Assembly: GCA_905250115.1 (NCBI GenBank)
Contig: CAJNOI010000165.1
Coordinates: 62,001 to 126,000, forward strand
Length of the DNA stretch: 64,000 nucleotides
Direction: 5' to 3'
DNA from: Adineta steineri
Taxonomy: Eukaryota > Rotifera > Eurotatoria > Adinetida > Adinetidae
Positions 26,790-41,276 of the stretch are shown piece by piece. Positions within the stretch are counted from its first letter, which is position 1, and every line of letters begins with the position of its first letter. Below the pieces are notes generated by a model. That model made no database searches, was not told where the DNA came from, and saw only the letters and a program-made list of their open reading frames with translations. A program made the position numbers and the translations under genes.

Positions 26790-28031
26790 ATGGCTGACTT
26801 CGGAATGGCGATACTGACACAGCAACTTATCGAACAAAACTTTGAGAAACAGCGACAAATTGATAGTGTAATTCAACAAGAATGTTTAGCTGCTATAAAT
26901 ATAGTAGAAAATGGGATTGTCCAAGAAAATATTGATATTTCTCATGGCCTCGAATCTTTTCCTGGTCTCGAGAATGATGCACAAACAAGACGTTTTTTTC
27001 AGTTTGTATCAGCTGCTACAAATTTTGCCAAAATGAACTTTGCGAAACGTTTACGGCATTTACCTGAACTAATTAATTCGATTAAACAATTACTTATTGA
27101 AATGATAAAGGAGATAAATGATTTTGCTGATACAGCTCGTGAACTACAAGATCTAATACATTCTTTTATTCAACTAGTTGCGAATACCCAACGAAATATG
27201 GCGTTGGTAATCCCACATTTGCAAGAATCGATCAATCATATAGAAGTTATCGCTGATGCTTTGAAGCCTAGTTCAACCGAACCATTAGAAAACCGGGATA
27301 AAGAAGATATTAAAATTGCTTTAGAAGGTATGTCAACTGGCATCGAAAAATTACTTGAATTGGCACGAACATCAAAAAAAGAAAGTAATAATCTTGATGA
27401 AAAAATTGCTATCATGAAAGGCAATATCCAACAAAAACAGATTGTAATAAAAGGGCGGCTAGAAGTGGCCCAATTGGCTCCTTGGCTAGGACTGACAGTT
27501 GGCGGTTTTGGAGGCTTTGCAGCTGCTGGAGCAGCAATTAGTGTGGAAGCATTAGGTGGTGCTGGTGTAATCATAGTTGGTGGTATGGCCTTTCCTCCTG
27601 TATTTGCTCTACTTGTCGCAGCTTTGTTAGGTGGAAGTATTATTGGAAGTGTCGTTTTACTCGTAAACAAGCTTTGGGCCAAACATAATACAACAGCACT
27701 TGATTATTTAAACAAAATACTTGATCTCTTAGCTAAGTTAAGCAATGCTAATCTTGATTTTTCTAGGTACATGAACAAAGCAGAACTTGGTGCATACAAA
27801 ATTCTAAATGAAACAGATCAAATTCAGCGAACAATAACAAGTGGTAGTGAACGTTATCGAAAACTTAATATACAAATATGTACCCAAGCAATTGAATCGA
27901 CAAAAGCTATGATTACGTGTATTGACGAGATTGGAAACGTCGATATGTCAGAATGGACAAATAGTTCAACCGTCTTAAATCATGTATCGTCGATGAATAC
28001 GGCATCTCCAACCAAAGCTATTAAGAACTGA
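26790..28031 (+). CDS. helical protein with central hydrophobic hairpin, alpha-pore-forming-toxin-like
   Basis: Intronless coding region, 413 residues, with an acceptor (TTCTTAG, ending 26786) just before the ATG, so a 5' non-coding exon is likely. Residues 1-225 are long amphipathic helices. Residues about 230-292 are a Gly/Ala/Val-rich hydrophobic block that could form two membrane-crossing helices, and residues 295-395 return to amphipathic helices. There is no signal peptide. This helix bundle with a mid-chain hydrophobic hairpin is the plan of the ClyA/HBL/NHE alpha-pore-forming family of bacteria, which also has eukaryotic members. The assignment rests on architecture, not on a signature motif; a structural or apolipoprotein-L-like protein is an alternative. 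Confidence 0.55.
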   Translation: MADFGMAILTQQLIEQNFEKQRQIDSVIQQECLAAINIVENGIVQENIDISHGLESFPGLENDAQTRRFFQFVSAATNFAKMNFAKRLRHLPELINSIKQLLIEMIKEINDFADTARELQDLIHSFIQLVANTQRNMALVIPHLQESINHIEVIADALKPSSTEPLENRDKEDIKIALEGMSTGIEKLLELARTSKKESNNLDEKIAIMKGNIQQKQIVIKGRLEVAQLAPWLGLTVGGFGGFAAAGAAISVEALGGAGVIIVGGMAFPPVFALLVAALLGGSIIGSVVLLVNKLWAKHNTTALDYLNKILDLLAKLSNANLDFSRYMNKAELGAYKILNETDQIQRTITSGSERYRKLNIQICTQAIESTKAMITCIDEIGNVDMSEWTNSSTVLNHVSSMNTASPTKAIKN

Positions 28032-28301
28032 ACATTGAACCAATGTTATATAATATACAGTTTCATATATTCTCGATCGTTTTTATGTAAATCAATTTGC
28101 TTGTATGCCTTCTTTTATTTTAATCATGAAAATAAAGTATAGTTTCGCGGCGGAAACTGATAGAAAACAGACAAATCTATCTCCTAGAGAAAAGACTAGT
28201 CCTATCTGTTAGTCTCAACTATTGTTTATCAGCAACAAATTTCAAGTCGAAAGTATATCGAAAACAGATACGTATTTCGAGATGTGCCAGTGTGTAATCT
28301 T

Positions 28302-28456
28302 GAGGGTGTGAATGTGAGCGGATGTGGATGTGAGTGGGTGTGAATGAGTGTGCGTACGGATATTAGTATAGGTGTGTATTCACCTCTTCCACCCACCTAC
28401 AACCAGGCAGTTATACACATCCAGATAGCCACACGTACACCCACACCCACAAACGA
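28302..28456. repeat. large telomere-like foldback tract
   Basis: A G-rich arm (28302-28380) with repeated GGTGTGAATGTG, GATGTGGATGTG and GAGTGGGTGTG units faces a C-rich arm (28381-28450) with CCACCCACC and CACCCACACCCAC. It lies between two convergent genes. Confidence 0.5.
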
Positions 28457-28793
28457 CAAGGAATAACAATACTAATGCCTCAGCTCTAAATTGATCCACT
28501 TTTACGTGAGAAATCATTTACAAATTCCAACTCAGACTCCGCTTCCTTGTGGTCTACACTTAGCAGTGCAATAAAATCAAGGGACAATTAAAGTAAAACT
28601 TTCGTTCTACTAAAACACTTGTTATTAAACATTTTCTTCAAATTACATAAAAAAACGCTAATGTTGATAAGTTATTTATACTAGGCAAATTTGAAGTATG
28701 AATTCTAAACATGAACATTTATTTATAGTATAATACTAATTCAACACAAAGATATATTGATAAGAGTAAATGAAATGAAAACAAAGTTGAGAT

Positions 28794-31700
28794 TTAAGAA
28801 ATAGCAGCATGAGTATCAATTGATGTTGGTATAAAAGGATTTAATTGTGAATTTTCATGAACTAATCGTGTTCGTCGTTCACGAATATCAGTCAATAATT
28901 TTCGAATATCATTTTCAAGCTCACCACGACCTCGATCAAGATTTACTAAATACAAAAAAAGTTTTGTATTTTATATTCATATCAATTTAACTTACAAGCA
29001 GATGATACTGATGTATCACCAGCTACTGAACCATTTGGTGTATTGATACATCGAACATTAGTTGGTCGATTCATCATATGTATAACTTCTATAAGTTAAT
29101 ACGATTATGTTTCAATTAAATTATATATATTAATCTGAATTTCTACCTGATGTATGATAGGATTCTGTAGGAGCATCATCTGTTGCTAATGATACTTTTG
29201 GTTTTTCTGTTTCAGTTGTAGTAATAATAGCAGTTTTATTACTACTAGTCATAACTTGAATTAATTGATTTGTATTTTGACTATTTAAAGCGTTCTAAAA
29301 AAATTAAAAGAATTGTTTATTATTTTAAAATATTTTATTTTATACCTTTTGTTGATACATATCATTCAATTGTTTTTTCATATCCAATTCTTTTGCTTTA
29401 GCATCACGTAATTGTTTCCATACCTAGAAAAAGCATTCAAATAATTAAAATATATAAAAATGTTTTTCTTTACATCTGTCATATCTTCTTTTGCATCTTC
29501 ATCTTTCATTTCAAAACGTAATGCAATATTTTCATTATCCATTGATATTTCATTAGGAAAATGATGTGTATGCTAAATAAAATAAAATATTTGCAGAAAT
29601 AAAACAAAAGAAGTTTTCTTAAACCTTAGCATCAGCAACAATTTTTTTTGTTGTAGCTCTGAAACTTTGTTCATCAATTAAATCATCAAGATCAAAAGCT
29701 GCACCATTAGATGGTTTTGTTGTTTGTAATCGAAGCATTTGCTAATAGAATAAAAAAAAATAAGATTTTAATTTAATAAAACTTTTATTACATTTTCTAA
29801 AATTTTTGTTTGAGTTTCTAATTCAAGTGCTTTGAGTTCAGCCGATTTGATACCTGATTCTAAAACATCTTTTCGTTCTCCTGCCTAAATAATATTGATT
29901 AAAAAACAATTACGTTGTATGTATATGACAAATAAAAAATGGACAAACTTTTTTTCGAATTTCATCATCTAGTCGATGTAATTCAGCTTCTTTGAGTAAA
30001 TGCTGTTGATGAAGCATTTTACGACGAGCAACATCAAGTAATTGCATTTCACGAACCTAGCAAAATTCGAATAGAGGATATTGAATACTAATAAAAATAA
30101 TTTACTTTGATTTCTTGATTAAGTGTTTGAAGTCTATTCAAATAAATGAATTATATAATAAAAAAAAAGAAAAATGAAAAACTTTACTTAGTTTTTTGTT
30201 CTTTTACACGCGTATCTTCTTCTGTTAATAATTTACGTCGTTTTTCTTCAGATTCCATTAATAATTGCTAATGAAAATATGAATAGTTAAATAATGAATT
30301 ATAATAGTATATTTATAAAACCTGTTGTCGAAGCCATGATTCTTCTTCATGTCGACGTTGTTCTCGTTCACGATACATTTCAACATTAAGTTCACTAAAA
30401 AATAAAAAAACGAAAAGTACAATCTCTCTATAATTAAAAATGAAATTTTTATATTACCGTTGTCGAATATAAGTCATTTCTTCTTCTCTTAATTTTTCTT
30501 TTTCTTGTATTTGATAATCAACAATAAATTTCGGATATTTATTAAAAACAGGATATTGTCCACGTGTCAATGGTTGAAATGATTCAATCATACGTTTTGG
30601 ATCAATATCAGCAGGTGTTACTTCACTTAAACGATAAGCTTCAGTTAAAATTGTTTGTACTAATATTGGATTACGATGATGAAAAAAATATTTAAAATCA
30701 TCTAATTCAGTTACACGTAAAAGAGCACTTCGATTATTGATACAATATGATGTAACAATAAATAGAATAAATGATGGATGATTACTAAATATATGATCAA
30801 ATAAACAAAGCCATTCATCACGATTAAATATTTCCGAAAAGAATGTTTCAAGAAGTGGCCAAGCATAGATCTAATAAAAGATTTTTCAAGAAGATTTTAT
30901 CATTTCTATTTTGTTTTTTCTTACTTGGGATGTTACTTTATGACGTACGAAATGTGAAAGTAATGTATAATCATGATGTGTAAGTAAATTTTCCACCATT
31001 CCTTTATAAATAAAAGTTATAAGAGAATATAAAAGGTTATTTCTCATTTTCATACCTAAAATATTAACTGGTGGATTAGGAAAATACATAAACCATAATT
31101 GACACCAATTTGAAATAACAGTTGCAATAACTTCAAAACAAATCAATTGATTATTTTCAAATAATTTTATAAATGGAAATGCTAATAATGGTAAAAAATC
31201 TGTTTCACCAAATATTGATGACCAATGAGCTAATGCTGATAATACACTAAACAAAAAAGAGAAAAAATTAAACAAATTATTTTTTTTGTCTCAATTAAAT
31301 ACCGTTGCATAATTCGTAATAATTTTCGACTTTTTAATGGATATTGTTCTTGTAATTTGGCAAATGTTAAATGTCCACCTTTTTCAACAAGTGCAGCATA
31401 TGCTGCATGATTTTCTGGTAAACGAAGTAGACATCGCCAAATAAATGCTCTATATTTTGATGGATATTCACCATAAAATCGTAATAATTTATAAAGTTTT
31501 TTAAAATTTAATCCTTCAGGTAAATCACGAAACTAATTTAAAAAAACGGACAGTTTTTTTACTAAGAAAAAAATTCTTTTTTATTTAATCTTACAGCTGA
31601 TTGATCAAGTGTAACTGATGATATACTTGTTTTATCTGATATTCTCGTTGCATAATGTTGTTTTAATTGTAAACGATCGGATGCTGAATGACGACGTTTT

Positions 31701-33198
31701 TTAAGAGCTAATTTATTCGTTGTTACTGTACTTGTTGTTGATGTTCTACCTGATTTTAAACTTCGTGCTGTTGTTGATCCTTTGGAACATGTTATTTGAC
31801 TAGTTGTATCATTATTAAAATCATCATTTGAACGTAATACTCGAACAATGGGTGATGGTGCTCGATTTAATTCTTTCCATGTTGATGCTAAATCATATAT
31901 ATGTAATTGACCTGATTGTAATGTACATGTACAAAATTTTCCATTTGATGAAAGAAGAAAATGATGAATTGTATCATTTTCTTGTCCGATTTGAAATAAA
32001 TCTCGGCAAGTTTCAATATCAGCAAAACGTAGAATACCATCTTGACAAAGCATTGCAATTATTTTATGTGAACCACCATCAAAACTTTCACTAACAAATG
32101 ACATTTCTTTGATTTCTTTAATTACTTTTGGTAATTCAATGATCTTTATTAATTTATGTGTTTCAAGATTCCAAATTTGTAAATAAGATGATTTACCACC
32201 ACAAACAAGTATACTACCATCACTAAATTATTAATAAAAACATTTACTTCATATAGATTATGATTATGTTTTTTATTAGACATACTTTGTTACTGCAAAT
32301 GCTCGATAAAATGGTGGAGTTTTTTCTGGTACAACTAATTGATATTTAAATTCTAAATTTTTAGCATCCCATACAAGTATTGAATCATCACGAAAACATG
32401 TTAAAATATAATTTGATACAGGACAAAAAAAAGCCTTAAAAATTCAAAGCATAAATAAGTAAATAAATGAATATGAATTCAGTATATTCTTACGCGAAAA
32501 AGACAAACATCATTTTTATTTGTTATTGTTAATTTACGTTTACGTTCAAATGTTTTTAATTCCCATAAAAATGCAATTTCAGCAGATGTTGTTATACAAA
32601 AATCTCCATTACTATCAACTGATATTTCTTTAACTGGTGTTGTATGACCTTTTAACCAAGCAACAAATTCTTTTTTATCTAGTAACAATTTAATAAAATT
32701 ATATAAAAAAATATCAATTGAAATAGTTTCTATCATACCAGCATCAAAACATTTGACAGTAAAATCTGGCATGCCAATTAAAAATTCCGATGGGTTTCGT
32801 AGATTAAATGCAACTGCTGTACAACTTGTACCTGTTCGATGAACAAGTTCAAATCTTTGAAAGAAAATCATTTTCGTAAAACTTTATTGAGTAAAATGAA
32901 TAATTTCATACTTATTTCGAACAAGATCAAATACATAAACATTTCCACGTTGATCAACACCTAATAATCGTTCGCCATTTCGATCAAATCCTGCTTGTAA
33001 AAAATGAACTGTCTTCAATGGTACATCAGCAACATTATATATTGAATGTAAAATATTAACGAGAAGACTAGAATTAAACATATATATATTAGTTTTAAAT
33101 TTTAATCAGGATCAAATATGATACCCATGTTTGCCTGTTCCTTTTCGATGCCATATTTGTCCGCTTTCTTTACCATGTAATTCGAGTGTATTATGCAT
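28794..33198 (-). CDS. TBC1D31: TBC1 domain family member 31 (WDR67)
   Basis: Centriolar-satellite protein involved in ciliogenesis. About 17 short-intron exons run from ATG 33198 to TAA 28794. The N-terminus MHNTLELHGKESGQIWHRK matches the family's KESGKIWHRK start. WD40 repeats follow (GFDRNGERLLGVDQRGNVYV, TAVAFNLRNPSEFLIG, GHTTPVKEISVDSNGDFCIT, CQDGILRFADIETC). Next is the Rab-GAP TBC domain (ALAHWSSIFGETDFLPLLAF, NNQLICFEVIATVISNWCQL, YFPNPPVNILG), then a long Glu/Gln/Arg-rich coiled coil encoded by 28920-30520 and the ending LVHENSQLNPFIPTSIDTHA. Order and length (roughly 1,000 residues) fit animal TBC1D31. Confidence 0.92.
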
Positions 33199-34286
33199 TA
33201 TCTATAAGAGATCAGTAGATTTATCGACTCTGTAGATATTAAAATCTTTAATTAAAACTATTAGATAATAATCATAATAGTATGAAATATAAAATAGTAT
33301 TTTGTTCGAACTTTTCTTCGATTGGCTTTTCGTCACCATAGAAGATTCTATCGTTATGGAATTATTGACCACTTCTACTGGAGATTTATTATTTTATGTT
33401 CAGCGCCACCTACTAGAAACTTCGGCCAATTGAATATGACTTAAATTAAATTAAAATTTTTAATAAAACAAAACAACTGCATTGATTTAATATATATATA
33501 TATATATCATTTTGTATTAGAAAAACAACTAATTTAGAAAAAATACTAATCATTTTTCATAGTTTTTTTTATATAACATTGAATTTGTAGAAAAGCAATC
33601 TCTAATTAATAGAAGACAAACGTTTTCCCATTCTGAATATAAAACAATTGCTATGTGATTTCAGTTAATTAATTAATACTATTTTATTAAATATTATTCA
33701 ATAATAAATGAAATTAATCGATATCAAATATTTTATGATTTGAATGAATCTTAGAAATAATTATCTGATTAACGATAGTTTTAATAAGAAAACATAATAG
33801 TATTATGTATGATGTATTATTTTCGATTGATTAAATATTCCATAGATACCCCGATTGTTATGGAGTTAGTTCTTTTCAGCTGTCAAGTAGTTGTTGCGGT
33901 TATGTGTTTAGCGCCACTCAACAATTATTTTGTTTAATTGAATGTGGCGCTGATCGGATCCCTAGGTTATAGGGTAGCATATCTTCTACTAGAAAATCTT
34001 GCAACTTCTTTACTATTCGGAACAACTAGCAATGATAATTCTATTTATTTCTATCTAATAAATAATAAAAGTACTGATAAGTGATCTATAAAATCATTGG
34101 TAGTCTATTTCGTAACAGAAATATTTATTTTATTTCATGTAATGACTTTTTATATGTCATAAATGAACCGTTTCAAATATAGTTCGCAATCAGAATTCTG
34201 TAATCTTCAATATATCATCGATTTTATTTTAGATAAATTTTTCTTTTGGAGTATGTTTTCGTAATAGTCATTAAATCTTTTATTGA
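33199..34286. promoter_or_regulatory. divergent intergenic region between TBC1D31 and LETM1, with repeated AGCGCCAC motif
   Basis: The region separates two head-to-head genes. AGCGCCAC occurs at 33402-33409 and again at 33910-33917. The second copy has its inverted complement GTGGCGCT at 33944-33951, making a possible hairpin with an 8-base stem. The sequence before each copy is also loosely similar (GTTATGGA near 33352 and near 33858), so an imperfect 100-base unit seems duplicated. Function unknown. Confidence 0.4.
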
Positions 34287-37070
<2,784 letters not shown>

Positions 37071-37210
37071 TCTATTTTTCTATTTGACCGTTGCTTTTTT
37101 TTCTTATTTAGTTAAAAGAAAATGTGCAAGTATATATATATATTTATTTTTTTCCCCAAACATTCAACAGAAGAGAAACAAAATAAACAATTATTTTTGT
37201 TTATTTTTAG

Positions 37211-38770
37211 ATGAATTTTAGTGAATTATTTAAAGTAACTTCTCGTCAATGTTCATTTTCTCCTGATGGAGAATATATTGCATGTGTTAATCAATATCGT
37301 TTAATAATTCGTTCATCAACAACTTTAGAAATAATTAATTTATTTGCTTGTATTGATACAATTGAAACAATTGAATGGTCACATGATTCACGTTTAATAT
37401 TAGCTGGTTTAATTAAACGAAATGCAGTTCAAGTATTTTCATTAGATAATCCTGAATGGAAATGTAAAATTGATGAAGGTTCAGCTGGTCTTTGTAATGT
37501 TCATTGGGCACCAGATTCTCGACATATATTAACAACAGCACAATTCCATTTACGTATAACAGTTTGGTCATTAGCATCAAAAAATGTTTCTTATATAAAA
37601 TATCCAAAAAAACTTTCACCAAAATCATATGTTTTTAGTTTATTAAAACCATATATGGCATTAGTTGAACGTCGTAATGATAGTACAGATCATATATCAA
37701 TATTTGATTATTCATCAAATTGGTCAATGATAGCACATTTTCAACCAAGTGATTTAGAAGATCTTCAAGGTATTGAATGGTCACCAATAGCTGATGTTTT
37801 ATGTTTATGGGAAAATTCTTATGAATATAAAATTATTTTTTATACACTTGATGGACAATTATTAAATACATATAAACCAGAGAATGATCGTTTATCATTA
37901 GGTGTACGTTGTGCACGATGGTCACCAACAGGACAAGTTATTGCTGTTGGTGATTATGAAGAACGTATAACTATTTTTAGTTATTTAACATATAAAAAAA
38001 TTCAATCATCATTTGAACATCCACAAAAATTATCATCAGGAAAAGGTTATACAATATTAAAAGAAGAAGAATATAATTCAAATGCACAAGAAAAACATGA
38101 TCCAAGGTAATTTCGGATGAAACTGATTCACCTGAATAATGTCGAATAAAAACACTTTTGTCTTCCTTCACCTCATTTCGACAAAATCCAGGTTAACCAG
38201 TTTGATGTATCATTTATTTTCAAAACAAAATACTTACACATGATTTTATATTTTAGCCAACGTAAACCTTATTCATCAGCAGCTTACTCATCATCTGCAT
38301 TATCACAAATAGAAACAACAAAAGTTTCTATTGAATCGAAATATATTATTTATAATGGTACACTTCAAATAGCACCAATAAAACCTGATCTTGATCGTGC
38401 GAATCCTCGATTAGGTGTGTCATCTATTGAATATTCATGTTCAGGTCGTTATTTATCAACAATTAATGATACAATGCCAAATCTTTTATTTATATATGAT
38501 TTTAAACCAACATTCCATTTAGCTTTTGTTCTTATACAAATTCAACCAATACGATGTGTAAAATGGGAACCAAAACGTGATCATTTAGCATTATGTACTC
38601 ATAATAATAGGATTTATATATGGACACCACAAGGCGCATCATGTATTAATCTGCCTGATGAATCATCAAAACATAATATTGATGAAATTAAATGGAATAA
38701 TATCGCTTCTTCACCAAGTATTGCATTAATTGGACAAGAAACAATGTGTGTAGGTTTTCTTGAAATATAG
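37211..38770 (+). CDS. WRAP73: WRAP73, WD-repeat centrosomal protein
   Basis: Two exons (37211-38106, 38257-38770) give 469 residues. The start MNFSELFKVTSRQCSFSPDG matches the family start closely, as do YRLIIRSSTTLEI, PEWKCKIDEGSAGL, FHLRITVWSL, YIKYPKK, LTGIEW-type LQGIEWSP and DRANPRLGVS. All are WD40 blades. In animals WRAP73 (WDR8) acts with SSX2IP at centrosomes and spindle poles and in ciliary vesicle docking. It starts 140 bases after the LETM1 stop, same strand. Confidence 0.93.
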
Positions 38771-38943
38771 TATGTGTGCGTGTTCAGATAGATCTTTTTT
38801 TTTTCTTCGAATCTTTTGAATGAAATATTATTTGTGTATTAGATCATTTTTTTTGTTCCGATATACAATTTAAATGTAGAATTAATTCTTAAATCAAAAT
38901 CATATTTACATGATTGTGTTCAATGTTTTTCTTTTTTTTAGAT

Positions 38944-40675
38944 ATGACAGAAAATAAAAATTTAAAGGAAAAAGAAGACGATGATTCCAATCTCTATGAT
39001 TTTCTTGAAGTTTTTGCAGATAAAGTTGATGCAATAACACGTCGAAGTATGAAAGAAAATTAAATATAACTTCTTTTAAATTAAGATTGAGTTCTTTTTT
39101 TTTGTTAAGTTGAAGGACATAAAGATGATTCTCAACAACGATGGCAACGAACAAAAGATGATATTGATGAACAAAAACGTTTACTTAAAAGTCAATTACA
39201 AAGACGTATTCATATATTATCAGAAAATTTAAATAAACCAGATTTTATTCGGATAAGAGATAAAATTACATTTACAGTTTCAGTTGCTAATATTTGTTTT
39301 TCTCCTCTACTTGGTATGTAGAAAATTTTCTTTTTGTTTTGCTTCGAGGAAATTCAAATTATTTATTTGAATTTTAGCTAGTCGATGGCCTCATATATTA
39401 CCAATTTTTTATACAATTCAAGCACTTTTCCTTATAACACTTCGATTTTTTATTTACAAACATAAACATTGGCATTATTTTGGTAAAGATAGAAGTTTTT
39501 GTATATTCTTATATTTATCAAAATGAATTTGTTTTTATTTAGTTTATGATTTATGTTATTTTGTAAACTTACTAACTTTAATTTATTTATGGATATTACC
39601 ATCATCTGAAATACTTTTTACTGTTTGTTATACATTAAGTCATGGTCCGTTAATATTGGCAATTATCTTGTGGAACAATTCACTCGTTTTTCATAGTTAG
39701 TTATTCAATAATGATGGGAATTGATGAAATTAAGAATCTCAATCTTTAGCAGTAAAGCTCTACTTTCGAAGTTACACTAACTCGTGTTAAAAAATTGATA
39801 TCTCGTAAACTTAGTAAATGTTAAATAGACAGAAATTTCAATCTATCTAATTTTATTATCTGAAAGTTTCACATTTTTCTTTATAGGTTTGGATAAAATA
39901 ACGAGTATGTTCATTCATATGTAAATAAATTTATCTGATTTTCTTAATTATTCTATCTAACATGATTTTATTACTTAGGTATCCACCATTAACATTATTT
40001 ACTCTTCGATGGATTTTACCAATTGATCTTCAAGTTAAACATTATCCAGCTATTATTAAAATTGGTTCAACACTTCCACTAGGTACAGCTGTTTTTTATA
40101 CAGTTGTTTTTTATTTGTTATGGCAAGTATTATATTATGCATTTATTGTCTATGGACGTCGAGACAAAGTTGCAAGTGGATCAAGAGTAACATCATATAC
40201 ATGGTTATTAAATGATAAGAAAGGTTTTCTTGCACATCTTATGGATAAATTTGGTTTTGGAGGAGAAGATAATGGAATCAATCCTGCTAAACTTATCTTT
40301 TATTTTTTTCTACAATTTGCATATATGCTTATTTCGATTTTACCAGCTTGTCTATGGTTTTATCAATATATGTATGTTGATAGTCTTCTATTTATAATAA
40401 GAAAAACGAACAATTTGTCTTTTAGGTATTTAAATGGCATATTTATTTGCTTAATATTTGCTTTCAGTGTTTATAATGGAGCATCTTATTATATAGGTAA
40501 GATCATTATATATATATATATATATCTTTTGATTATATGATATTTAGATGTTTTTTCACGTCAATATATAAAAAGTCTTAAATTATTACATGACTTGGAT
40601 AATTCCAATGATAAAAATGCATCGTCTTCTACAGAAACAGATGCTGATAAAAATCAAGACAAAAAACATTCTTAA
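38944..40675 (+). CDS. glycerophosphocholine acyltransferase (GPC1 family)
   Basis: Acylates glycerophosphocholine to lyso-phosphatidylcholine in the ER membrane, by homology to yeast Gpc1. Exons 38944-39046, 39110-39313, 39378-39482, 39543-39695, 39887-39920, 39979-40371, 40426-40496 and 40548-40675 give 396 residues. Residue text matching the family core: VYDLCYFVNLLTLIYLW, the conserved LSHGPLILAIILWNNSLVFH, SLDKITSMFIHMYPPLTLF and TLRW. At least seven hydrophobic segments are present. The C-terminus is a polar Asp/Lys-rich tail. A very small 34-base exon (39887-39920) carries the SLDKITS motif, so simple ORF calling breaks the protein there. Confidence 0.88.
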
Positions 40676-41276
40676 ATAAATTTATATTTTACTTATACAA
40701 GCCACCTATTTTTCTTTGAACTATACCTGTATTAGATTCTTTTATTATTTTTTATTTTTTATCAATCACAATAAATAGATACCTATGAATACAATAGAAT
40801 TTTATTTTGTATGATAAATATTGATTATCAAACTTTATAAACAAATTCAATTTTCTTTCTCATATCGACGTTACTATGAAAAAGGTGTGACCATCACACA
40901 AAATATCCGTAATAGAAATCTGCACGTCTTTTATCATAAATTAAGTTAAAAATGTTTTTCATGTCATTATTTTCATCTTATCTAATAAGTTTTTTGCGTC
41001 AGAGTCATGTGAGTATGGTCATATGAGATGAAAATTCTTACTCACGTTCTTTCTATAATTGTCTCAACAACGTGCTTGAAGATATTTTTTTATTTTTACT
41101 TATCTTATACATAATTTAATAGGGCCAGACAAAATCTAAAAAGAAACAAGTATAGGTATATAATTTTATGAATTAAATCGATTTAAATACTCAATGTTTT
41201 ATAATATATAGTTGTAAGAATATTATCTTTTTCTTTTGTAGTGTGTGAAACTATTGAATATTGAAATATCTATTAA

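Noticed and set aside
27236-27682. 148-codon open frame antisense to the hydrophobic hairpin gene
   Set aside because: Pro/Ala/Ser-rich translation is the mirror of a Gly/Ala/Val coding strand; no start context and no domain. Shadow frame.
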